Assembly (NCBI RefSeq): GCF_014712225.1
Contig: NZ_JACXBW010000005.1
Location: 124,001-188,000 of the forward strand
Direction: 5' to 3'
Source: Pseudarthrobacter sulfonivorans
Lineage (GTDB): Bacteria; Actinomycetota; Actinomycetes; Actinomycetales; Micrococcaceae
DNA: 64,000 nucleotides
Below are positions 55,524 to 63,964 of the stretch, piece after piece. Made by a program: the position numbers and the translations under genes. The notes under the pieces are model-generated. The model was not told the DNA's origin, made no database searches, and was given only the letters and a program-made list of their open reading frames with translations. Each line of letters begins with the position of its first letter. Position 1 is the stretch's first letter.

Positions 55524-57461
55524 TCAGGAGCCTGGGAGGATATCCGTAATCCGCCATTGCCCATCCAGGGTAACCAGAACGAGCCGAAGGGCCTGTTCAG
55601 TGCCGGCGGCACCGGCGGCCACCATCGCGCCGGAGCTGTCCTGTTCCACGTACGGCGATGTCGCCGAAGTGACGCCCACTATCGCCTGGCCGGCTGAACT
55701 TCCCGGCTGAACCTGGACACCGGAAACTGTGCTGGTGAAGCCCGCGAGGACGTGACCGGATCCCTGGAGCTCGTCCTTGAGGCGTGCATCGGTGGCGGCC
55801 GCCGCGGACCCCGGGGCGTTAACAAGGTCCAGGAGCTCCAGCCGGCCCGAGCTGAACGCCAATGAGCGGACGGCAGCAAGCCCGTGGACTGCCTCGGCCG
55901 GGTCCCTAGAACCCAGCCGCGCCGCGACGGCAGCCGGAATCCCGGTGTCGTCGGTTCCCCCCGCCGCCTGCCGGGACGGGTCCGGATCGGAACCGTTCCG
56001 CGCCGCGTGGGCCGAGTCGCTGCCGGCGGCCGGCCCTTCGAAGCCGGCCAGATTTGCGAACGGTCCGCCCGGCCCGAAGGCGCCGGCCGTCCAGATGACA
56101 CCTGCCACCACGGCAGCAGCGCCCGCGGCCAGCACAACGGTCCCCCGCCTGTGCACCGCCTTCGGCACCTGACTGCCCCGTCCTCTGGGACCGGAGCGCT
56201 GCCGCCCCGAGCCTTGTGGAGGCGAGGGTTCCGGAGGCGTGTCCGGAGGTGAGGGTTCCGGAGCCGTGTCCGGAACCCGCAGCCCGGTCCCCGGCTGCCG
56301 GGCGTGCTTGCCGAGCGGCGTGCACTGTTCCGCTCCTGCGGTCAGGGGCAGTCTGGCAGGGAGAGCCGCGTCTGAACTGGGCGGTCGCGGCTCAGGTGCC
56401 TCCTGCTCGGCCGGGAAAGGGAGTGCCTGCCGAACTCCGATGAGTCCGGACCAGCGCGACGTCGAGATTTTTCTGCGCCAGGCCCGCAGGCCGTTCCGGG
56501 CAACACTGTCAGGATGCTCCGGAGCGCGACGCCGGGTCAGCAGCTGCGGGATGACGGTGGCGTGGACAGAGGACGCGAGGTCTATCGGCAAGGGCGGCGC
56601 GCAGCGGTAGATCGCCGTCGCTAGCTCAACGGCCGTGGGCCGCAGCCGACGGTCCTCATTCAGGCCGGCCTCGAGGGCTGCCGTCAGCTCGGGCGGCACC
56701 TCCGGGAGCAGGAGCGATAGCGGTGCGCGGTCCGCGGTCCGCCGCGGCGGCTCACCGGTCAGGCAGTACCACCCCAGGGCTGCCACCGAATAAACATCAC
56801 GTTCCGGCTGCAGCCCGGCCCGGACCGCATCCACCGGTGCCGGGTCCATAAAGCCGGCCGTGCCATGGTCCGCCACCGCCGATGCGTCTCCCACCATCCT
56901 GGCAATACCGACGTCGGCAAGCATCGGTTTGCCGTGCGCCGTGAACAGGACATTTCCGGGCGAGACGTCGCCGTGCGTAAACCCCTTGGCATGCAGGTAA
57001 CCCAGCACCTGGGCGATGGGGGTCAACACGGTGACAGTCTCGCCAACGGGGAGTTGACGGCGGCTGCCAACCAGGTCTGCCAGGGAGCCGCCGGGCGCGT
57101 AATCCAGCAGTAGGCCAATCCCGTGGCTGCCGGCTTCCGCCGTCCCTCGCTCTTTCGGAAGCCGCGCGAAGCGGACGGCGTCGTGGGCCTTGATCAGATG
57201 CTGATGGTCCAGCACCGACAGGATCCGGATCTCACGGCGGACGTCGTCCTCGTCGGCGGCGACGGCGGCCGGTCCGGCGTCAACCGCGCCCGTTCCCCCG
57301 CTGCCTTCGAAGGCCTCCATACTCCGGTTGCCGAGGCATTTCAGCGCAAACTCCCGGCCGGTCCTTTCCTCGGTCACCAGCCACACTGTTGAGCTTCCGC
57401 CGCGGCCCAACATGCGTCCCACCAGGAAACCCGGAACCACCGGAGCAGTGAAATGATCCAT
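55524..57461 (-). CDS. Membrane-anchored Ser/Thr protein kinase-like protein
   Basis: A 645-aa PknB-type kinase-like protein. P-loop LGRGGSSTVW, VAIK-type Lys in FALKCL, catalytic loop HGDVSPGNVLF (HGD rather than HRD), metal loop ADVGIARM (DVG rather than DFG), and FMDPAPVD where APE is expected. Residues about 340-430 are a Pro-rich juxtamembrane stretch with Pro-Glu-Pro repeats. A single TM segment (VVLAAGAAAVVAGVIWTAGAFG) precedes an extracytoplasmic domain of about 170 residues that ends LRLVLVTLDGQWRITDILPGS, like an NTF2/SnoaL-type fold. Weakened motifs suggest low activity or a pseudokinase. It is convergent with the TIGR01777 gene by two bases. Confidence 0.88.
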   Translation of the reverse strand: MDHFTAPVVPGFLVGRMLGRGGSSTVWLVTEERTGREFALKCLGNRSMEAFEGSGGTGAVDAGPAAVAADEDDVRREIRILSVLDHQHLIKAHDAVRFARLPKERGTAEAGSHGIGLLLDYAPGGSLADLVGSRRQLPVGETVTVLTPIAQVLGYLHAKGFTHGDVSPGNVLFTAHGKPMLADVGIARMVGDASAVADHGTAGFMDPAPVDAVRAGLQPERDVYSVAALGWYCLTGEPPRRTADRAPLSLLLPEVPPELTAALEAGLNEDRRLRPTAVELATAIYRCAPPLPIDLASSVHATVIPQLLTRRRAPEHPDSVARNGLRAWRRKISTSRWSGLIGVRQALPFPAEQEAPEPRPPSSDAALPARLPLTAGAEQCTPLGKHARQPGTGLRVPDTAPEPSPPDTPPEPSPPQGSGRQRSGPRGRGSQVPKAVHRRGTVVLAAGAAAVVAGVIWTAGAFGPGGPFANLAGFEGPAAGSDSAHAARNGSDPDPSRQAAGGTDDTGIPAAVAARLGSRDPAEAVHGLAAVRSLAFSSGRLELLDLVNAPGSAAAATDARLKDELQGSGHVLAGFTSTVSGVQVQPGSSAGQAIVGVTSATSPYVEQDSSGAMVAAGAAGTEQALRLVLVTLDGQWRITDILPGS

Positions 57462-57598
57462 GAGTCATGTCTAGCGGAATCCCGGAAGGCGCGCAGAAGT
57501 TATCCACAGGCAGTGGACGTCCTGGTCCGGCCCGGGCAGCATGAGAGGTGCGCCACTTATATCGGACCCCTCAGGGACCGGGGTCTAAGCTGGATGCC

Positions 57599-58267
57599 AT
57601 GACTCTTGAGTTTTCACAGGTGGGTCTCGCCCCCGACTTGGTCGAGTACACACGGGGCTGGGACCTGCAGCGCGAAATCCACGCCAAGGTGGTCGCAGCC
57701 GAGGCACCCAGCACGGTCCTGATCCTTGAGCACGCCGCCGTCTACACCGCCGGCAAGCTCACCGAAGAGCACGAGCGCCCGCTGGACGGAACCCCCGTGA
57801 TCCCTGTGGACCGCGGCGGCAAGCTGACCTGGCATGGCCCGGGCCAGCTGATCGCCTATCCCATTCTCAAACTGAAGAACCGGTCGGGCATCCGCGACTA
57901 CGTTGAGCGGCTCGAGGCCGTCATGATCGCCGTCATGGCTGACTACGGCATCAACGCCGAGCGCATCAAGGGACGCGCCGGAGTGTGGATCACCGCGGAC
58001 AGCAAAGGCCCGGACCGGAAGATTGCCGCCATCGGCATCCGCGTCCTGGACGGGGTCACCATGCACGGCGTGGCCATCAACTGCAACAACGACCTGGCTC
58101 CCTACGCGCAGATCATTGCCTGCGGTATTCCCGACGCCGGCGTCACCACGATGTCCATCGAAGCCGGCAGAACAATCAATCCGAGTGACATAGCAGACCG
58201 GTTTATGGACGAGTTCCGCAAACACGAAGAAGCACTCGTTTCAAACCCCGAAGGAGCGCTCCTGTGA
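57599..58267 (+). CDS. lipB: Octanoyl-[acyl carrier protein]:protein N-octanoyltransferase
   Basis: A 222-aa enzyme moving octanoyl from ACP to lipoyl domains, the first committed step of lipoate synthesis. Motifs: [31 protein letters not shown], and the catalytic Lys in [28 protein letters not shown] with the acyl-accepting Cys in [18 protein letters not shown] at 57599 is chosen over an ATG 17 codons upstream because the extension is not conserved in type. TAAGCT sits 7 bases before the ATG, so a leaderless start is possible. It overlaps lipA by 4 bases. Its target is SucB and related E2 or GcvH proteins. Confidence 0.96.
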   Translation: MTLEFSQVGLAPDLVEYTRGWDLQREIHAKVVAAEAPSTVLILEHAAVYTAGKLTEEHERPLDGTPVIPVDRGGKLTWHGPGQLIAYPILKLKNRSGIRDYVERLEAVMIAVMADYGINAERIKGRAGVWITADSKGPDRKIAAIGIRVLDGVTMHGVAINCNNDLAPYAQIIACGIPDAGVTTMSIEAGRTINPSDIADRFMDEFRKHEEALVSNPEGALL

Positions 58268-59271
58268 CATTGGCACCAGAAGGCCGGAAGCTGCTGCGCG
58301 TTGAGCAGCGCAACTCCGCTGTACCCGTGGAGCGGAAGCCGGAGTGGATCAAGGCCAAGGTCCAGATGGGTCCTGAGTACGTCCAGCTCAAGAACCTGGT
58401 CAAAAAAGAGGGACTTCACACGGTCTGTGAAGAGGCCGGCTGCCCGAACATCTTCGAGTGCTGGGAAGACAAGGAAGCCACGTTCCTGATCGGCGGCTCC
58501 GAATGCACCCGGCGCTGTGATTTCTGCCAGATCGATACCGGCAAGCCCTCCCCGGTGGACATGTTCGAACCCACCAAGGTGGCCCGCTCGGTCCAGGCCA
58601 TGCAGCTGCGCTACGCCACCGTCACCGGCGTGGCCCGTGACGACCTCGCCGACGAGGGCGTGTGGCTGTACGCCGAGACGGTCCGGAAGATCCACGAGCT
58701 AAACCCCGGCACCGGCGTGGAACTCCTGATCCCGGATTTCTCCGGCAAGCCCGAGCACATCGCGGCGATCTGCGATTCCAAGCCCGAGGTCTTCGCACAC
58801 AACGTCGAGACCGTGCCGCGGATCTTCAAGCGGATCCGGCCCGCGTTCCGGTACGAGCGGTCCCTGGATGTCATCACGCAGGGCCGGGCCCTGGGCATGG
58901 TGACCAAGTCCAACCTGATCCTGGGCATGGGCGAGACCCGCGAGGAAATCTCCGAAGCCCTGAAGGACCTGCACGAGGCCGGCTGTGACCTGATCACCAT
59001 CACCCAGTACCTGCGCCCGTCCGAGCGGCACCTGCCGGTGGACCGCTGGGTCAAGCCGCAGGAGTTCGTGGACCTCCAGAACGAGGCCAACGAACTCGGC
59101 TTCCTCGGCGTCATGAGTGGCCCGCTGGTCCGCTCCTCCTACCGTGCCGGCCGGCTCTGGGCCACCGCGATGCGCAAGAAGGGCTGGGAAATCCCCGCCG
59201 AACTCGCCCACATCGAGTCCTCCGGCAGCACCCGCCAGGAAGCCAGCTCACTGCTCGCGGCACGATCCTGA
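58264..59271 (+). CDS. lipA: Lipoyl synthase
   Basis: A 335-aa radical SAM enzyme that inserts two sulfurs into octanoyl-protein. Auxiliary cluster: [12 protein letters not shown] (C-X4-C-X5-C). SAM cluster: CTRRCDFC (C-X3-C-X2-C). Later RSSYRAGRL supplies the serine ligand motif RSSYRA. The start is GTG within the lipB stop (GTGA), and GAAGGAG lies 7 bases upstream. The lipB-lipA-DUF4191-RDD-glnA order equals M. tuberculosis Rv2217-Rv2220. A GC-rich inverted repeat follows. Confidence 0.98.
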   Translation: MTLAPEGRKLLRVEQRNSAVPVERKPEWIKAKVQMGPEYVQLKNLVKKEGLHTVCEEAGCPNIFECWEDKEATFLIGGSECTRRCDFCQIDTGKPSPVDMFEPTKVARSVQAMQLRYATVTGVARDDLADEGVWLYAETVRKIHELNPGTGVELLIPDFSGKPEHIAAICDSKPEVFAHNVETVPRIFKRIRPAFRYERSLDVITQGRALGMVTKSNLILGMGETREEISEALKDLHEAGCDLITITQYLRPSERHLPVDRWVKPQEFVDLQNEANELGFLGVMSGPLVRSSYRAGRLWATAMRKKGWEIPAELAHIESSGSTRQEASSLLAARS

Positions 59272-59290
59272 GCAGCAAATTAGTTGTGCC

Positions 59291-59332
59291 CTGAGGGCCG
59301 GCACCGGACAACGTCCGGCGTCCGGCCCTCAG
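59291..59332 (+). terminator. Hairpin after lipA
   Basis: Outer arms CTGAGGGCCGG / CCGGCCCTCAG with a nested CCGGAC / GTCCGG hairpin. No T-tract. It lies in the lipA-DUF4191 gap and could be a processing or attenuation site. Confidence 0.6.
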
Positions 59333-59359
59333 TCATAAATCACGTAGAATTGAGGCACT

Positions 59360-60112
59360 ATGGCGAAATCCCCTGATTCCAGTAACACTGCACCGGCGGC
59401 CGACGGCGCCCCGAAGCGTGGCCTCTTCTCGCGCAAGCCAAAAGAAGCGAAGGTCAAGAAGCCCAGCCGGCTCAAGCAGATCGGCGAAGTCTTCAACATG
59501 ACCCGCCGCCACGACCCCATGGTTCCGTGGCTGATGCTGCTGGTCTTCCTTGGCGTTGTGGCCATCAGCTTCCTGGTTGGCTTCTGGCTGGAGAACTGGA
59601 TCACGGGCTTGCTGATCGGCATTCCGCTGGGCCTCCTCGGTGCCACCCTGATCCTGTCCCGGCGGGCGGAGCGCGCGGCGTTCGCGCAGATCGAGAACCA
59701 GCCCGGCGCTTCAGGTGCGGCCCTGGGCACGCTCAAGCGGGGCTGGGTCACCGAAGACCAGCCCGTTGCCGTCAACCCGCGCACCCAGGATGCCGTGTTC
59801 CGCGCCATCGGCCGTCCCGGCGTCGTCCTTGTCAGCGAAGGCCCCACCGTCCGCGTCAAGCCGCTGCTCGATGCGGAGCGCAAGCGACTGGCGCGCATCC
59901 TCCCGAACGTCACGGTCCATGTGATCGAGAGCGGCCGCGGGGAGGGCCAGGTGCCCATCAGCCAGGTTGCCAAGAAGATGGGCAAACTGAAGAACGAACT
60001 GACAAAGCTCGAGGTGAACGCAGTGTCCAAGCGCATCTCGTCTTTGGGCAACCGCCTCCCCATCCCCAAGGGAATCGACCCCTACAAAGCGCGTCCCAAC
60101 CGCGGACGCTAA
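59360..60112 (+). CDS. DUF4191 membrane protein
   Basis: A 250-aa actinobacterial membrane protein. A basic N-terminus of about 50 residues (RGLFSRKPKEAKVKKPSRLKQIGEVFNMTRRHDPM) is followed by two helices (VPWLMLLVFLGVVAISFLVGFWL and WITGLLIGIPLGLLGATLILS) and a cytoplasmic domain (VTEDQPVAVNPRTQDAVFRAIGRPGVVLVSEGPTVRVKPLL). It corresponds by position to M. tuberculosis Rv2219. The start has GAGG 5 bases upstream. It is placed after lipA in many actinobacteria, so a role in lipoate or membrane maintenance is often guessed but unproven. Confidence 0.9.
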   Translation: MAKSPDSSNTAPAADGAPKRGLFSRKPKEAKVKKPSRLKQIGEVFNMTRRHDPMVPWLMLLVFLGVVAISFLVGFWLENWITGLLIGIPLGLLGATLILSRRAERAAFAQIENQPGASGAALGTLKRGWVTEDQPVAVNPRTQDAVFRAIGRPGVVLVSEGPTVRVKPLLDAERKRLARILPNVTVHVIESGRGEGQVPISQVAKKMGKLKNELTKLEVNAVSKRISSLGNRLPIPKGIDPYKARPNRGR

Positions 60113-60121
60113 GAACCTAAA

Positions 60122-60167
60122 ACCGCCCCGGATCCGGCTCAGGCTGGGCACCGGGGCGGTCTTTTTT
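60122..60167 (+). terminator. Terminator after the DUF4191 gene
   Basis: ACCGCCCCGG pairs with CCGGGGCGGT across a 19-base loop, followed by CTTTTTT. The clearest intrinsic terminator of the window together with those near sigA. Confidence 0.92.
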
Positions 60168-60213
60168 GTGGCGCCAACCGGCGCGCCAACGCATCGTGAG
60201 ATCGGAGAAGCCC

Positions 60214-60570
60214 ATGAAAATGCCGCTGAAGACTGTTGTTATCCGTACCTTCCGGATCCTGGCGGTCGCCGAGGCGTTCAGCTGGGCGGCCCTGCTGATC
60301 GGCATGTATTTCAAGTGGATCGCCAAGACCACCGAGCTGGGCGTAGAGATCGCCGGACCCATTCACGGCGCACTGTTCGTTGGCTACGGAGTGGCAGCCC
60401 TCGCGCTGTGGCGGTTCCAGCGCTGGCCGTTCGTCGTGGCGCTGTTTGCCGGGGTATCAGCGGTCTTCCCGTTCGCGACCATCGCCTTCGAACGCTGGGC
60501 CGGGAAGCGCGGTCACCTCACCGACAACTCAGCACGCACCGCAGAAGTCAAGGAACCCGCAGGCGTCTAG
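60214..60570 (+). CDS. DUF3817 integral membrane protein
   Basis: A 118-aa protein with three membrane helices: FRILAVAEAFSWAALLIGMYFKW, GPIHGALFVGYGVAALALW and FVVALFAGVSAVFPFATIAFE. The AEAFSWAALLIGMYFK and GPIHGALF motifs define DUF3817. The function is unknown; family members accompany membrane transport genes. Two ATG codons lie 6 bases apart, and the first follows CGGAGAAG. A terminator separates it from the DUF4191 gene. It is convergent with the RDD gene. Confidence 0.9.
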   Translation: MKMPLKTVVIRTFRILAVAEAFSWAALLIGMYFKWIAKTTELGVEIAGPIHGALFVGYGVAALALWRFQRWPFVVALFAGVSAVFPFATIAFERWAGKRGHLTDNSARTAEVKEPAGV

Positions 60571-60591
60571 GACCGCCCCGGGCGGGAGATT

Positions 60592-61029
60592 CTACCGCCG
60601 CACCAGGACCGTGTTCATGGCTTTGTCGTGCAGGCCGCGGTGGTCCGGGTCGAAGATCACGGCCGGAATGACCAGGCACAGGAGCAACGACCGCACCAAC
60701 CCGGCCAGCGGGCCCGCCGGAGCCCCGCCCAGGCGGAGAACGTGGATCCCCACTATCCGGTGGCCGATGCTGTAGCCGAGGGTGCCGACGAGCAGCATCT
60801 GCTCCACGGCGAATACGGCCAGGGTGGCCCAGGAGTCACCGCCGAACGCGAAGTTGCTGATCAGCAGGGCCAGTCCCCAATCCAGCACGATGGCCACAAT
60901 TCGCCGTCCCGCACGGGCGATGGAACCGGGTCCGGATTCGGGCAGCCCCAGCCGCTCCCCCGGATATTTGGAGATGCCGGAAGTGTCCGGTCCGGTGAGC
61001 CAGGAGCCAATGTCGTTGCGATCTACCAC
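60592..61029 (-). CDS. RDD family membrane protein
   Basis: A 145-aa protein with the family R-D-D pattern: an Arg in AGRRIVAIVLDWGLALL (Arg, Asp at 48-56) and a later Asp in FDPDHRGLHDKAMNTVLV. There are about three membrane segments. It corresponds by position to M. tuberculosis Rv2219A between Rv2219 and glnA1. RDD proteins have been linked to cation homeostasis, but this one is uncharacterised. The start is GTG with TAGGAT 6 bases upstream and no ribosome-binding site, so translation is probably leaderless. It is divergent from glnA. Confidence 0.88.
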   Translation of the reverse strand: MVDRNDIGSWLTGPDTSGISKYPGERLGLPESGPGSIARAGRRIVAIVLDWGLALLISNFAFGGDSWATLAVFAVEQMLLVGTLGYSIGHRIVGIHVLRLGGAPAGPLAGLVRSLLLCLVIPAVIFDPDHRGLHDKAMNTVLVRR

Positions 61030-61041
61030 CGTCCAATCCTA
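61030..61041 (-). promoter_or_regulatory. Leaderless -10 element for the RDD gene
   Basis: Minus strand: TAGGAT, then TGGACG, then GTG. Hexamer at -12 to -7, the same geometry as the other leaderless candidates. Confidence 0.55.
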
Positions 61042-61122
61042 CCGACTCGTCACCGTTCACAGCGTGGAAGCCGCTGGACCGCAGTGTGGTCGCCCGATAG
61101 CGTTGCGTGAGCGGGGCATTCT

Positions 61123-61160
61123 GTAACCTGCGCGAAACAATACGGACACTGTCGGGAAAT
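61123..61160 (+). promoter_or_regulatory. GlnR-type nitrogen box upstream of glnA (four half-sites)
   Basis: GTAAC-N6-GAAAC, then N6, then GACAC-N6-GAAAT. The four pentamers start at 61123, 61134, 61145 and 61156, an exact 11-base phase. This matches the a1-b1-a2-b2 arrangement of actinobacterial GlnR boxes (gTnAC-n6-GaAAc repeated). The first pair is a perfect match, the second matches four of five bases in each half. It lies 130-170 bases upstream of the glnA ATG. Confidence 0.75.
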
Positions 61161-61290
61161 GACATGTCCATAAGGTTGGTAGCAGTTTCAAGCAATGGCC
61201 CGAGCAGGGGAACACTGTTTCCCTGCCCTTCGGATTGCGCTGGACCAGACGGCTTGCAGCCAGATATTTACATATGCGATAGGAGCATAG

Positions 61291-62715
61291 ATGTTCAAGA
61301 ATGCGGACGAAGTCCTCAAGTTCATCAAGGACGAGGATGTCAAATTCGTCGATATCCGCTTCACCGACCTCCCCGGCGTCCAGCAGCACTTCAACGTGCC
61401 GGCCAAGAGCGTCGACGCTGATTTCTTCGTCAACGGCCAACTCTTCGACGGTTCCTCCATTCGCGGTTTCCAGGGCATCGCCGAATCGGACATGCAGCTG
61501 ATCCCTGACGTCACCACAGCATTCCTGGACACTTTCCGCATGGAAAAGACCCTCGCGCTGAACTTCTCCATCGTGAACCCGCGCACCGGCGACCCGTACC
61601 ACCGCGACCCCCGCGGCGTGGCCGAAAAGGCTGAGGCCTACCTCGCCTCCACCGGCATCGCCGACACCGCATTCTTTGCTCCCGAGGCCGAATTCTTCGT
61701 CTTCGACAACGTCCAGTACCAGTCCTCCCCCGAGGGCAGCTTCTACAAGATCGACTCCGAAGAAGCGCACTGGAACTCCGGTCGCGAAGAAGAAGGCGGA
61801 AACCTCGGCTACAAGACCCCCGTCAAGGGCGGCTACTTCCCGGTTTCCCCCACCGACAAGCAGGCGGACCTCCGCGACGCCATGTGTATTGCCCTGGACG
61901 AGGCCGGCCTTGAGGTCGAGCGCAGCCACCACGAGGTGGGCTCCGCCGGCCAGGCTGAAATCAACTACAAGTTCACCACCCTGACCCACGCGGCTGATGA
62001 CCTGCAGAAGTTCAAGTACGTCATCAAGAACACGGCCGATGCCTGGGGCAAGTCCGTGACTTTCATGCCGAAGCCGGTCTTCGGTGACAACGGCTCGGGC
62101 ATGCACTGCCACCAGTCGCTGTGGACCAACGGCGAACCGCTGTTCTACGACGAAAAGGGCTACGCCGGCCTGTCCGACATGGCACGCTGGTACATCGGCG
62201 GCCTGCTGAAGCACTCCGACGCAGTGCTGGCCTTCACCAACCCGACGGTGAACTCGTACCGCCGCCTGGTCAAGGGTTTCGAAGCCCCGGTCAACATGGT
62301 TTACTCGCAGGGCAACCGCTCCGCCGGTATCCGCATCCCGATCACGGGTTCCAACCCGAAGGCCAAGCGCATCGAATTCCGCGCTCCCGACCCGTCCTCC
62401 AACCCGTACCTGGCCTTCGCTGCCCAGCTGATGGCCGGCATTGACGGCATCCGCAACCGCATCGAACCGCCCGCCCCCATCGACAAGGACCTCTACGAGC
62501 TCCCCGCCGAGGAAGCCAAGGACATCCCCAAGGCTCCGGGCAGCCTGGAAGAGGCCCTCGAGGCACTCCGCGAGGACAATGAGTTCCTGCAGGCCGGTGG
62601 CGTGTTCACCCAGGACCTGATCGACACCTGGATCGAGTACAAGTACGAGTACGAGATCCGCCCGCTGTCCCTGCGCCCGAACCCGTACGAGTTCGAGCTC
62701 TACTACGGCGTCTAG
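61291..62715 (+). CDS. glnA: Type I glutamine synthetase
   Basis: A 474-aa GSI-beta-type enzyme that condenses glutamate, ammonia and ATP into glutamine. Motifs: [22 protein letters not shown], the metal/glutamate site [65 protein letters not shown], and the adenylylation loop [10 protein letters not shown] with Tyr near residue 400, so GlnE control is expected. The start follows AGGAG. A GlnR-type box lies upstream. Length and sequence type match M. tuberculosis GlnA1. A hairpin terminator follows. Confidence 0.98.
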   Translation: MFKNADEVLKFIKDEDVKFVDIRFTDLPGVQQHFNVPAKSVDADFFVNGQLFDGSSIRGFQGIAESDMQLIPDVTTAFLDTFRMEKTLALNFSIVNPRTGDPYHRDPRGVAEKAEAYLASTGIADTAFFAPEAEFFVFDNVQYQSSPEGSFYKIDSEEAHWNSGREEEGGNLGYKTPVKGGYFPVSPTDKQADLRDAMCIALDEAGLEVERSHHEVGSAGQAEINYKFTTLTHAADDLQKFKYVIKNTADAWGKSVTFMPKPVFGDNGSGMHCHQSLWTNGEPLFYDEKGYAGLSDMARWYIGGLLKHSDAVLAFTNPTVNSYRRLVKGFEAPVNMVYSQGNRSAGIRIPITGSNPKAKRIEFRAPDPSSNPYLAFAAQLMAGIDGIRNRIEPPAPIDKDLYELPAEEAKDIPKAPGSLEEALEALREDNEFLQAGGVFTQDLIDTWIEYKYEYEIRPLSLRPNPYEFELYYGV

Positions 62716-62771
62716 CATTATTTCGCGGCAAGAGCGGCCGTAGCCCGCAGACAGTCCGAAAAAATCGAGTT

Positions 62772-62818
62772 ACAGCAAGGCCGGTCCCCTGCACCACCCG
62801 GGGCCGGCCTTTGCTGTG
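62772..62818 (+). terminator. Terminator after glnA
   Basis: ACAGCAAGGCCGG-T-CCCC pairs with GGGG-CCGGCC-TTTGCTGT, a long stem with small bulges, 57 bases past the glnA stop. The stem's own TTTGCTGT is the only T-rich part. Confidence 0.75.
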
Positions 62819-62904
62819 GCCGGATTCGCCCGGCCGGATCGGCGAAACCGCAGGTCAGCCTGCCGCCGCCGCGCCCCCGACGGCCGCCCGCGTGCTCTCC
62901 CTTG

Positions 62905-62931
62905 TGGGCCACATGCACCGGGTGTGGCCCA
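62905..62931. repeat. Inverted repeat upstream of the polysaccharide deacetylase
   Basis: TGGGCCACA and TGTGGCCCA, 9-bp perfect arms across a 9-base centre, about 130 bases upstream of the gene. It could be an operator or an RNA hairpin. No match to a known regulator. Confidence 0.4.
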
Positions 62932-63016
62932 TGTGGTCGGCGCCGGTAAATTGCCGGGTCCCCCGCGGTGCCATGCCGAGCAATTGGCTATTTACAGCGC
63001 CTCAGCGGGCGCCGTA

Positions 63017-63028
63017 AGGTGCTCACCT
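63017..63028. promoter_or_regulatory. Palindrome AGGTGCTCACCT near the deacetylase start
   Basis: A perfect 12-bp palindrome, 32-43 bases before the ATG, in the zone expected for the -10 to +1 region. A candidate operator. Short palindromes of this size can arise by chance. Confidence 0.3.
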
Positions 63029-63059
63029 AGCAAAGTGTGGACATCCTTGAGAAGGGAAG

Positions 63060-63803
63060 ATGAGCACCATGACAAGGAGCAAGATTGCCGTAACGGCCCT
63101 GGCCGCCGCGAGCTTGGCCTTCGCCTTGCTGGCCGGCGGCCCCGCCGTGGCGGCCCAGGCCGCCGACAAACCGCTGATTGGCCTGACCTTCGACGACGGG
63201 CCCTCGCCCCAGCGCACCGCGTTCGTCCTGGACGTCCTCAAGCAGAAAGGCGTCAAGGCGACGTTCTTCCTCGAGGGCTCCCACGCCCAGCAGTACCCCG
63301 ACCTCGTCCGCCGGATCAAGGCCGAGGGCCATGTCATCGGAAACCACTCCTGGGACCACGCCAACTTCCCCGACATCACCCAAGCGGCGCAGAAGCAGCA
63401 GATCGACCGCACCAACAACGCCATCAAGGCCGCCACCGGCGAGGCGCCCAAGCTCATGCGCTTCCCGTTCGGCAACAGCACCTCCTACTCCCTGAACTAC
63501 ATCAAGACCATCGGCATGACCGGCGGAATCCTCTGGCGCTGGCATATCGGCCAGCCCGGTGACTTTGAGTGCCCCGGCGCGGCCGGCGTTCAGAAGTATG
63601 TGATGGACGAGGCGGCACCCGGCGCGATCATCCTGCTCCATGACGCCGAGGACGTCCTGTCCTGCCCCTCGTCGCAGTGGACCTACCTGGCCAAAACCAT
63701 CGACGCACTGCGGGCGAAGGGCTACGAGTTCGGGGTGGTCGCCCCCTCCACCAGGGCCAACCCGCTCAACGAGGGCTCACCGGCCGTCGTGGTAGCACCC
63801 TAG
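63060..63803 (+). CDS. Secreted polysaccharide deacetylase (NodB/CE4 family)
   Basis: A 247-aa exported enzyme. The signal peptide spans residues 1-33 (SKIAVTALAAASLAFALLAGGPAVAAQA), with cleavage near AQA/ADKP. The CE4 motifs are GLTFDDGPSPQRT (metal Asp and base), NHSWDHANFP (metal His pair), RFPFGNSTS, GILWRWHIG and IILLHDAED. It probably removes N-acetyl groups from peptidoglycan or chitin-like polymers outside the cell. Two ATG codons, at 63060 and 63069, are both possible. The second has better spacing from GAAGGGA. A terminator lies about 80 bases after the stop. Confidence 0.93.
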   Translation: MSTMTRSKIAVTALAAASLAFALLAGGPAVAAQAADKPLIGLTFDDGPSPQRTAFVLDVLKQKGVKATFFLEGSHAQQYPDLVRRIKAEGHVIGNHSWDHANFPDITQAAQKQQIDRTNNAIKAATGEAPKLMRFPFGNSTSYSLNYIKTIGMTGGILWRWHIGQPGDFECPGAAGVQKYVMDEAAPGAIILLHDAEDVLSCPSSQWTYLAKTIDALRAKGYEFGVVAPSTRANPLNEGSPAVVVAP

Positions 63804-63882
63804 GCCCTCGCCCGGCCGCCGGCTTAGTCCGCGCGGCAGGCCTTCTCAAGGGCACAAATATCCCGGCACACTTCAGTCCGAC

Positions 63883-63937
63883 GAAGTCCGCCCGGAGAGC
63901 CGGCATCCATGCTGAGCCGTCCGGGCGGACTTCTTTT
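63883..63937 (+). terminator. Terminator downstream of the polysaccharide deacetylase
   Basis: GAAGTCCGCCCGG pairs perfectly with CCGGGCGGACTTC, followed by TTTT. An inner short hairpin lies in the loop. Confidence 0.9.
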
Positions 63938-63964
63938 AATCCGGCAGGTTTGGCGAAAGGTGGA

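Larger units (their letters stand above)
62716..63059. other. Intergenic region glnA to polysaccharide deacetylase, 344 bases
   Basis: After the glnA hairpin there is no convincing gene. It holds a GC-rich stretch (62850-62900), the inverted repeat TGGGCCACA / TGTGGCCCA (62905-62931), the palindrome AGGTG-CT-CACCT (63017-63028) and the deacetylase ribosome-binding site GAAGGGA. A small frame starting near 62811 is low-complexity and not credible. Confidence 0.6.
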
